Origin: Metaphire vulgaris | Taxonomy: Eukaryota; Annelida; Clitellata; Crassiclitellata; Megascolecidae | NCBI GenBank assembly: GCA_018105865.1 | Contig: CM030870.1 | Location: 4,020,620-4,084,619 of the forward strand | Reading direction: 5' to 3' | DNA: 64,000 bases | Shown: positions 39,590-51,364 of the stretch, one piece after another | Layout of the letters: each line of letters begins with the position of its first letter | Numbering within the stretch: the first letter of the stretch is position 1 | Notes under the pieces: generated by a model | Told to the model about the DNA's origin: nothing | What the model saw: only the letters and a program-made list of their open reading frames with translations | The model's database searches: none | Program-made: the position numbers and the translations under genes

Positions 39590-42500
39590 CAATAATAATA
39601 ATGTGATGTAGATAAATCCCTGCCGGACTCCCGTTTAGGGGTAGAAGAGGGGAGGGAGGACAGGGAATGGGGAAAGCTGCTTCCAGCAGCCATGGGGGAT
39701 GGGCGCCCCTGATTTAAGTAGTATTTAAATACCCAAATACCAGGGTAAGTATTTAAATACTGGCAAATAAGTTTTAAATACTTTTTAAATACTTGATAAT
39801 GTATTTAACACATGATTCGCCGCAACCGTATTTTGTGTAAAGAAATGTGCGTTAAAATTATTTCTAACAATGCCAATGTAGGCCTACTTAATGTTCCACT
39901 GTCTAAACCATCACTAAAGAAAATGTAAATATGAACATTGCAATTAATCAAACGTATTTAAATTTCTTAAATACATCCAAATACTCTTTGGCATTTAAAT
40001 ACTTAATTTTGAATGGGTATTTCAATACTTTCTTAAATACTGGACAGTATTTAAATAGTATTTAAATACTAAAGTATTTAAATACTTTACAACACTGCCA
40101 ATTCTGTACCATAATATATTATCTATATACAGCATGAACACTCAGGTGCATGGAAGTAACTAGCATTGAATATCTTATGAATTTACCCGACGGAATCACT
40201 GTGAATGGAACTTTATAAGACTCTTGTAACTCAAAGAAATTCGACACCAAAGAAATTGTCAAATTTTGGCAGTTGTACAACAGAAGCTTTCCACTCCCTT
40301 CGTAATTGTAGTAGTTATGGCGATCACAAAGCCTGGCTGACATGGTATTCTCACCCTCGCACAAAAACTGAAAAAATAATAGCATTTTGCATACTTCGTG
40401 TCGATATTTGATATATTATAATTTCTATCTTCTCTAATTAGCAAAAGCGACATCTATCTGCATCACATTTTATTTGTAACTTAAATGCCTGCCTGACGTC
40501 TGCAACCGACTCCAAATCTGATTGAGCCAATCATCCGTTATCATCATCCATTGCAGAGTGGCACAGTATGTTCATGTATGTGAAGTTCACTAACAGATTA
40601 TAAATAACATTAAAACGCTGTCAACCTTCTGCAGAGTTCATCACGAATTCTGAAATATTTGTTGCTGGAAAAGATCAAATTTAATGACCACATAGACAAT
40701 ATAAGTCTGAGGTATTCGGCAAATAAGAGGCATATAGGTGACAATTAAAACGCGTTTCCCTGGCATTATACCCTACGCTTGTATCTAAAGTAAATCGATG
40801 TCAACCATGCACTAACTTTTTAAATTACACACATAGGCCCATATTGTGAACTGTTATGAAGCGCATATTCATGTCAATCATATCACGTTTGACATTGGGT
40901 ACTATCAAATGGGATTCCTTCACACAGCTTCGAATGTTCATTGACTCTTTTACATCATCTAAATTATGGAATTACTTCACTCTCATTGTACGTGACCTAC
41001 ACGTAGGCCTAAGCCTGTTCTATATTTACACTCATAAACTACAGTGTACATCTCGAAATTGAATTTTCTGGATCAAAGCCAATTGGTTTGTGGACCTGTC
41101 GCTGCGCTTGGATTGCTAAATTGCTGATATATATTAGAATGATCTGATATTCTACCATCTTAGAGTTGGGGCTAAGTTTAAGTACATTTATTGTAATTAT
41201 GAAAACACGCAACAAGAGGAAATTCAGGGTCGTGGCGTCCATCCCTGGTCAGACCCGTCGACAGAAAATCCGGGTCTCTGGACAAAGCGGTCAAGGGCCC
41301 TTAAACAATGCTTTGAATTATACGAAAAGTTAATGAAATGACGTGTATAAAAGTTCAACGATTATAAAACTAAATTCTAAAAATTCTAAAAGACAGAAAA
41401 TCCGGGTCTCTGGACAAAGCGGTCAAGGGCCCTTAAACAATGCTTTGAATTATACGAAAAGTTAATGAAATGACGTGTATAAAAGTTCAACGATTATAAA
41501 ACTAAATTCTAAAAATTCTAAAAGACAGAAAATCCGGGTCTCTGGACAAAGCGGTCAAGGGCCCTTAAACAATGCTTTGAATTATACGAAAAGTTAATGA
41601 AATGACGTGTATAAAAGTTCAACGATTATAAAACTAAATTCTAAAAATTCTAAAAGATTCTAAAAATGTGGGGATATGTAGAATAAAAGCGATGACCTTG
41701 ACTAGCTTGTCAAGACTTTAGACCTGTTCTATTAACCCCTTAACTGGGAAACTATTTGTAACTCAATGTAAAATGGACGAGCGTTACTCGGGGTACCCAG
41801 TTAATGGGTTAAATTTTATGAACCACTGATCATATCGGTTGAAAGGCTATTCACTCGTAAATATTGAATAAGGAATGTAAGTTAAGTTTATTGCGGGTCC
41901 CAGGGCCCCTACAAATCGCCGAACTTCTGTGCAATTGTCCCCTGTGCAATTGTCCCTACCCCTCTCGGCGAACCTGTCCATAGTACATTCGGTTAGGTGG
42001 TCACAGCTTAGTATCTTCTACAGCACAAAAATGCAATATGTGTCAAAATGTGTGCAAATGAACGCCTACATGTACCTAGAAGACTTTGTAAATATTTCAT
42101 CGGGTGTTAGAACAATTAGGAAAAATCCTAGCGGGCGAGGGTCAATGCAGGGTTTTCAATTCCTAGTGTAAAAATGAAACACAGAAAGTGCAGCTATGAA
42201 GTCAATTCAGTACCTTTGGGATTTGATCTTGCAAAGACTCGAAGCAATTAATTCGTTTCTGTAGTTGAGATAAATGCCTTAGTACCCGTAAAAAGGTTAT
42301 TTCTATTAAACACAGAGTAGTCTATACTTCAATGGTGTCCCTTAAAAAAGTTACTGCTTCAGATAATAACAGTTTAAAATGTGTGAATAACCGATCACAC
42401 ATAGAATTGATACCTGAATACACCCTCCGAGTTGTAAACCTATCTTCGTCAAGTTGAGCGATGAAACGTTAAGATGAAAGTTGCTGGTTCCATTTGCAAG

Positions 42501-45500
42501 CACGCGGTACGTACAGTTGATCTGACTTACATAACCGGATGGGTTGCTAGGCAACGCTATGACTCCATCAGACGTATTGAACTCTGTCTGGCCACATTTC
42601 ATCTCTGTAATAAGACAACTTTGAGATATGTATGCCATAATACAAAACAAATGGCTTGTCAGGCTTGCTAAGCCAGTTGGTCAATGATCATGAGATCCTG
42701 ATTACCAGACTGCCGAAAACTTTGCAGCGAGTCAATCATTTCAATGTCATATGACATGTTATGATGAAACATGAACATTTTGCCAGCATACAAATTGCAC
42801 GTCATCCATCGAGCCTGGTGAATGACTGTGGGCAGTGTGGGCTTCATGAAGTGTACCCCACATGGAGGTGTTTCACCCAGAATGAGTAGATTGCTCTCTG
42901 CTCATTCATGATAGTCGTCACGGGTCATGGTTCCAGATTCTCTTTGTGTCAAGATATTGCTCAGCTCCTGGACAACGTGACCCTTAACTTCTCTCAGCCA
43001 GGGATGGTACAGTTCGATTATGTTGATTTGCATCTGTCTGCCAAAAGTAGCCTACCACATGTTGACTTTAATGTGGCAAACAGTCTATTGCCTGGTCCTG
43101 GTACTTAACCGAATAGCAACTTCCAGACAGCCCAAAATGCCAATTCAAGGACATGACGCCTGCAAGCGAGATAAGATAGTTTTTTTTAAAAATTCGGTGG
43201 CTTTTCTACCAGTGTAGCTGAACCTCTACGTGTGCCACTTTATTCTGCGGCTCGCAGAGTGGTGGGCGCCCGAGGCCAAGCCTAAAAAAATGTTGGACAA
43301 GCAAAAAAATGAAGGTCGCCGAGTCAATTTTGGCACCTTCATTTGGTCGGCGCCCGGGGCCACGCCCCCCACAAATCCCCTCTGCACGCTACTGACTCTA
43401 TGGACACGGCCCAAAGATAATACGAACAAAATGAGTCTATTTATGACATATCTATGATTATTTTAGAGAGTTATGAAGTATTTAGTCCCATTCATTGTGC
43501 AGTTTTAGCATGGTTTGGGGGTTCATACGTTCAAGGGCTTTGAGGGACCTCAGGACATCATAGAAATGTGAAATAAAAAGCGTCTCTGAATTCAGTAATG
43601 ATAGTAGCATGACAAACCGTCCAGTAGGCATAACATTTTAAAAGTTAGATTTTTTTGAACACCCCTAATGTCTGTCATAAAAAAAACGAAAATGTATCGG
43701 GAGGATGGCAGAATGGTAATACGCTAGACATGTAGTAAAGAGGCTCATTGCATGAGAACACTAGCCCGTATCATGTAATATGCACCAGTCCCATGACAGA
43801 GAGCCTCGAAACGGAGATCAGCGTCGCCCTAGGGCCTTGAGGTTAGCCTTGAGACTTCGGAAAGGACTTTGCTTTGCTTGCAAAACAAGAGTGCAAATTA
43901 AAATGTTTTAAATTTAAAGGTTAAACCGAACAAATGTCTAGAACTAGAGGTATCTGCTGGGTATGGTTACCCCATATTTCTGAAACGGAAGCAAAGAGCC
44001 TCATTATTACCTCATAACCTCCAAGCTCAAAGTGACTTCCTAAATATAGCAAAACGATTAAATGCTCGATCATCGAGCTTTTGACAGTTATTTAGTTATT
44101 CGAAACCTGCTCATTTATGCATTATTTTTCAATTATTTTTATGTTAGACATGCGATCGGCTATTAACTAAGCAATGTAGGCCTAGTCTTAAAATTATTTA
44201 AAGTAAATAGTATATAGATTGGCAAGAGATACAATTTACTTTTAGTGCTTAGTAGATACTTTTAGCGCGTATAACAATCCTAGCACGAATAGATTACTGC
44301 AATAGTGTACTTCTCGGTCTGCCAGAAATCAGTTACATTGTCTACAGTCTATAGTGAACATCTCCGTTCGAACGATCTTTGGCGCTAAATGGTGCGACCA
44401 CGTCACCCCTTTCCTAAGGGACAGGCTGCGCTGGTTGCGAGTTCCGGAACGCATCGTCTATAAGAGTTGTCTGATCACGTATAGAGCACTAAATGATCGC
44501 TCCTGTCAAGAATATCTGGCTTCATTGTTTCAGCGCCACACTACACCAGTCGGCAGCTTCGCTCTAGTGGCCGGGTCTCTCTGATTATTCCACCTCCGTC
44601 GAAAACGAAGATGCTAGGAGAAAGATCGGTCACCCGAGGCAATCTAATCTTATGGAACGCCCTTCCAGACTTTGTCACTAACTCGACAACCGACAAACAG
44701 TTCGTTAATAAAAATCTGAAGACACACATGTTCAATGCGTCGTTTGACTGCTAACCTTATGTTCTGAAGCACTCTTGATTTAGGCTTAGGCCTTGTTATA
44801 GGGCTATATAAATTGTCTGAAATAATAATAATAATGCTGGGAAGCAAAATCAAACCTCACCTGTCATATTGAACGAATCTGAAAATAAGAAATTTAGGAA
44901 ATGTAACACCAGTTTCATTTGAGATGATATTAAGCTGAATTTGAAATGATAATTAATCCACAAATGTTGTACCGAAAATCCGCCTAGCCAGTTTCCCAAC
45001 ACCACACAACACAAGTGATTATTGTTTCTGCAGCACTTCGAGGTCAGGCACCACCTCATCTTACTGAGCTTTTCAAATCACCCTCTTCTGCTGCTCATCG
45101 TCTGCTCCGCTCCACTGGTCAGAAGAATGTTTATGTCCCCAGATCACGCACTGATATTACCAAGCGTCGGGCATTTGCAGGGACTGGACCCTCCCTATGG
45201 AATGCCTTAAACCCATCCATTCGGGAATCACTTCTTACTCCCTCGCTCTGCTCAATGCGAAAGCTAAAGTCTCATTGCTTTACCCTGCGACTCAAATGCT
45301 AGGAGCGCCTCTGAGTAGAAATAGAAGAGGCGCTATACAAATGTCACATTACATTACATTACACACCAACCGAAAAAAGACGATGCTACAATCAAGCACC
45401 TCAATAGCGTTCCATTAATATAATAATTATGCACTTCTGTAGCACCAGTTCTAATACCCAAGGGTATCAATCGATGGTACTTCAAATCTGAACGAAAGAA

Positions 45501-48500
45501 AGTTAAGGCGCAAATTTTTGCTCTGACTCCAGGCAATTTTACAACAAGTACTTTGGCTTCAGGTGCCTTTACTCTATAAACGGTACATTTACTCTGACTC
45601 CATATAGGTACTTTACCCTGTTTCGGGGCACTTTTGCTCTGACTTCGTGTGTACATTCTTCGTAAACGTCTCTCAGGAGCGTAGTAACAACACATTCTTA
45701 AAGTATAAAATTATTAACTTGTCCAATGATTCTGGCGAATAATTATTTTTCCTTTTTTCTAACCATCAACGCATACTATTTGTCAACATTTTAAGCACTT
45801 TTAGAATTATCGCCTTAATAATTCACTTCTCAAACCTTTGCGTTCCACCGAATATTGAATTTTAAACCCTCCCCAGGATACGGAGGCATCTGTACGAAAT
45901 TGCAAATATACAGAGGAACAATTCCAATATCTGAGGGTAAGCGGCGTTTCTTTTCTTCCACATAGTCTTCCAGCAGTTGAGAAGTTTGGCGGAGAATTTA
46001 CGACGCAAGCGATCTATTCAATCAGAAAACATGGGAAACACTAACTTGAAGTACTGAAAAATATATAGACATTCAATACAAGACGTTAGTCATGTTCTAC
46101 AATCTACAAGCACAGTTGTGGTACAACGAAGAGTCTCTTTGTATCATGTATAACAAAATATTTTTCGAAATAAAGCGCTTTCTCCTTTGACGGTAAATTC
46201 AGAGACTTTGACTCTGGCGAATCTCTTTAGAACTGACTAGTGTTCGCCTAACGACCCTGACCAGAGATAACAGCATAATCATCATCATGTGCCATCTTCG
46301 AGTCGAAGGTTGGCAGTCACAAGTTGTCGCCACTTTTCTCGATCCTCAGGAATTTTTTTTGTTCTCCATAGTTGTAGTTTTCAATGATGTCCTCCATCCA
46401 AGTTTTTTGAGGTCGTTCCTTTGCTCCTTTCCCTTTGTATTTCCCTTCCAAGATATTTATTGTCTGTTCTGAATATGCGCCTCTCATTAGAGTTCCAGCG
46501 TATTACTGTATGCTTTCTTTTTAGCAATTTGTTTAATCAGGTTTCGCCTACCTCCCTATTCTCGTCAGTATTTCCTGATTGGCTATTTTATCCCTCCAAC
46601 TAATTTTCAAGATTCTTCTGAAACACCGCATTTCAAATTCCTCAATTTTCTTCTGCGTAATAACATATGTTTAACAAATATGACGTGGCTTCCAAAATTG
46701 CGAAATCTTCTGAAATGGAGTAATTCGGGACGGGTAGATGGCAGATTGTTCACGCCCTAAAGCAGCTCGTGGAACGGGATAGACTCAAATAGGAGCAAAG
46801 AGGTCGCCTCAATCTTCCCTTGCTAGAGGGTTGTGGTAGATGTAACAGCAGCTTAGGATATTAAGATAATGTCAGGTCTGGAGAAAGTAATGACAAACTA
46901 CTCCAGACTAACGGCGTAAGCCACCTGATTCGCTGTTTGTCTGATAACTAAGATTGCACCATTTCAATAATGCACTTCGCAACAATCGATGGCTGGCTCG
47001 GATCTGAATCTTAATCTCGTATGGGGCCGTCCTTAAAGTGCACCACTCTATTTTTCATTTTATTTACCATCCTCCTTGTCACAATATGTAAAAAATGTTG
47101 GACTTCCTTTAATGCATTGCGCATAAATTTGGTCGCGCATTTTTCGACAGTTTATCCCTCCTCTTGGTACAGTCCGTGATAAATCTGGCACACATCATCT
47201 AAAGTAGTCTACGTCATGCTTTCAAACTAAATTTCTAATAAATGAACAACTGCAATTAAGATGTAAAATTCCAAGTAGCCTACCCAATACAATATCATTA
47301 CTATGCACTAGGGTAGAGCTGTTGCGGTTTCACCTCGTGCAGTTTCGGTCGGTTTCGGTTCGGTTTTTACCGAAAAATCGCGGTTTCGGTTCGGTTCGGT
47401 TAACCGTAGCAGCACTACACTAGGGACATCTTCTGTTAGAATATGTCCACCAAAAGTAAAAACATGTATGAAAAGTGTGATGTCACGTGTAGAGCTGTAC
47501 CGATTAATCGGGAACATTCACAATCGGGCCGATTATGAAGACAATCGGAACAATCGGTAATCGGGAGCCAATCCGGCACCGATACCGATTAATCGTTAGT
47601 ATTCGTATTCGGGCCGATTATTAGGGTAATCGGAACAATCGGTTATGGGGAACCGATTATTTTTTTCTGGGTGCCGTAGGCCCGAGTGAGTGGTGACTGG
47701 TGAGTGTCGCCCTCTGGGAGTCTAGACTCCTTGGTCGCTTCCTTGGGGAGGGGGTGCTAGCGCCATCTGGGGGTCGGTGGCGGCTGTGAGCTCGTAGAAC
47801 TGTCGATGGAGGGAGGGACGAGGGAGGGCCGCCTTATCTTGAATCCTTCATTCGATAGTCGGTCGGGGGCAGTTAATGTCAGACCAGATTGTCAGATATG
47901 ACATCTGTTAACCATCGGTCGGAGACTCAGAGACGATTAGTGTCCGATCTGACTTCGTCGGCATCTCTTCACCCTCGGTCGGAGACGATTAGGTCCGATG
48001 ATCTTATCTGATTTCGTCGAAATTACTCAGATGCATTAGATGATTTGAATATTAGTGTAGCTTCGCTTGCTACAACCTACTAGTCTCAAAAGCTAACTGC
48101 CCGTGTCGACGTTTAAAGTTTCAACATTAGCGTCTTTCTGGCGGAGACGTACGTACATCAAGATGGGCTTACGTGACAGTGGATGGGGCTGCCAGTTTGA
48201 TTTCAAAACTCGCATGTTGTCGACCGGTCTAATACGAATTTCAGTTTATACATTAATGCATACAGTTATATAACAGCTTAAATAGGATATACGTTACATA
48301 TATTTGACTCAAATAATAAATAAAATATCTGCGTAAAAATACAAATGTCGAAACAACAGACGAGCTGCATTTGGATTTATTTCACTATAAGTCCGCTGAA
48401 CAGCTGTAAAGCCATTTGCAAACTTTGCAAATCAACTTTCTCTCGAAGTGGTCATGAAACCAAAGGCTTTAATATATCAAATTTGGTTCAGCACTTGAGA

Positions 48501-50539
48501 AGCAAGCACGTAGATGCATACACAAACTTTCAAAAGGAATCGATAGAAAAAGAAGAAACTGGCCATCGGAGTTTGTACAAAATAAGTTAGGGCCTACTTC
48601 TATCTGACTACCACTTGTGTTTTAAATTTTAATGAATGAATACTTTCATAATCACAATTTCAGATATAAAATTGTTGATTACAATGTGAATATAGACATC
48701 TAAAATTTGACATAATAAGACAGTATTAATGACAAAATCATATTCATTAATGATTAAGCACACATTCTGCATTGAGTCTCTTGGCAGGTCTCGAATTGCA
48801 CCTGCATGTCGAAGTCTGAAGACATGTACTTTTACGCTGCACCTTTATGGTATATTATTTGAGTGCATGATCATTAAAATACCCGATTTGGAGATTTAGA
48901 CAGACAATCGGTATCGGCAAAACAATCGGTTGTCTGACAATCGGAACAATCGGTAATCGGAACAATCGGCAAAATGTGCAATCGGTACAGCTCTAGTCAC
49001 GTGTGATTTTAATTCCGCCACAGTCGCACTTTGTCACAATTTCTTAGACCACTTCCCCTCGGAGCTTGACGCTATACATTATTGCTATTGTTATTGGTCA
49101 TGACAATTTATATAGCGCCGTAACATATCAAGGGCCAAAGTCAAGGATGCTTCACAAGGAACGTGGAAGGGAGATATTAAATAAATACGTCTTTAGTTTG
49201 CTCGCAAACTCTCCAAAGGAAGTGACGGACGACACGCTGATTGGCAAAGAATTCCAGAGGAGGGGATTTCTGTGAGAGAATGAACGTTCTCAGAACTTGA
49301 CAGTCTTCGACGGACCTTATTGTCAAATTTCAAATCGACAAAGTCAATCAGACTTTTCAGTCCCGATTATGGCGGTTAGTCAATAGATAACGGGCATGTA
49401 TGACTTCTACGATGATATAAGACTTCAGTGGTCGTAGACATGACAACGGAAGCAACTTACATTTATCCAATCGACATTACAGGAACCAGATGATCCTTCC
49501 AAGTTGAATGCTACAAATTTCAGTGAAAGAGCGTTCTGCTTGCCCACGGCTATTCGATATGTGCAGTTCAGATTGTCTGGATGAGCTAATGGAAAACGCG
49601 GAGAGGACACATTACCAGTTTGTCCTCTATACGTGGAATTACCACAAACAGCATTTCCGCCGTGATCGAATGTATTATCGTCTTCATCTGTGCCTTAAAA
49701 ATAAATATTAATGAATAATTGGAGCAAAGTATACACTATCTCAAACATAACCAATATATCACATAAAGCAGTTTTAAAATTCTCAGATAGTCAATAACGC
49801 TTATATGATTGTAATAACTTTTCTTGTTATACCTTTTCAATGCTTAGCAGAACTATATACTGTAGTTATGTCAAATACCATGCTTACTTTCAACTGTCAT
49901 GTCGTAATTTATAAGACGAGTTTCTCTTGGGTCGTAGCTGTCTGATTGCAGCGTTATTTCCAGTGTAAGGCATCCACGATATACAGGACTTGAGAGCGAA
50001 TCAGATGAAAATATTTCACAGCCAGAGGACACTGAGGCCTGTTCATCTTCGCCAGTGCAACGAATCTGCAAATAAAATCCTTAGAAAGTGTTAAGATATT
50101 GAATCTCTTGCAACTTTTCAACTATGATTGCATCGCCAACGTTTCACAATTAAAAACATGATAGGTAAATACATTGAAGAACTAGTTGAAGGATTAAATA
50201 GTTAAAGGTTTGAGTCATTCTAATGTAACAGCAAGTTATTCTCTTCGTTAAAATATTAAACTAGAAAAACGGAATACAACACCTTAAGATGTTCTTGTTC
50301 ACATCCATCGATCTCATCCGTCAGAGTCAATAGATCGATATAGGAGACGTCCAGAGTAAGTAAGGAAATCAGCGTGTCAGGTTCATTTGTAGAAATCGTG
50401 TATGTGCAGTTCAGCTTCGCTCGAGGGATGCTTGGATTGTTTGGTAAGACAATTGTACCTGATTGGTTCGTAAAAACTGTATCTCCACATTCGATATCTA
50501 TGATATTTCACAACACAGATGAAACATTAGTCTCTGCAC

Positions 50540-50604
<65 letters not shown>

Positions 50605-51293
50605 GTACCGCCATCACCACCACCATCGCTACCACCACAATCACCAAATCTCATGTAAGATTAAGTTTTGGTTAGTTATCTGCAGGAATTTCTTTACCTT
50701 GAATGTCGTTTTCATCACTGGCATTGCCTCTCACTAAAACAAAATAGAAATTGAGTTCTTCATTGATTTTCCCTAATTTGTCTTCTTATGCTAAGGAAAC
50801 GGTTTGAAATATTCAAGTAAAATAACCACAACTCAGACATTAGTCAAAGGGAGACTTTGATTAAGACACATAGGTAGCAAATTTTACGCGAAGACATTCT
50901 CAGTTTAATTGATAATTTAAAAAAATTGAGTTCTGAATTTCAACCGTAGTTTGATTGTAAGCAGGTGAAGAAAACTATTGATTATACTATTGAGTTAACC
51001 TGTTGAGGAGATATCATACTTCAGCTGAAATCCTTTGCGATCAATTTCAAGATCGGAGGAGAAAACAACTTCTACTGACAGAACAGGACATTCGGACAAT
51101 TTCAACGCCGCTGACCATTTTGTTTGTTCGCAAAGTAATGGACTTTTCCTTGTAAGAGTTTTGGAGATTTCATCTGTTATACAGCTTAGCTACACATATA
51201 CATCGTCATCATTGCGTTTACAAGATATGGCAATAGCAATATAATTACAGTATACAGTAGGCTATGATGATAATGATGATGATGATGATGATG

Positions 51294-51364
<71 letters not shown>

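Noticed and set aside
39408..39693. Frames with poly-Asn or poly-Tyr
   Set aside because: Produced by the (AAT)n microsatellite.
50374..50658. Plus-strand frame with poly-serine
   Set aside because: It is the complement of the CUB 2 exon joined to an (ATC)n microsatellite.
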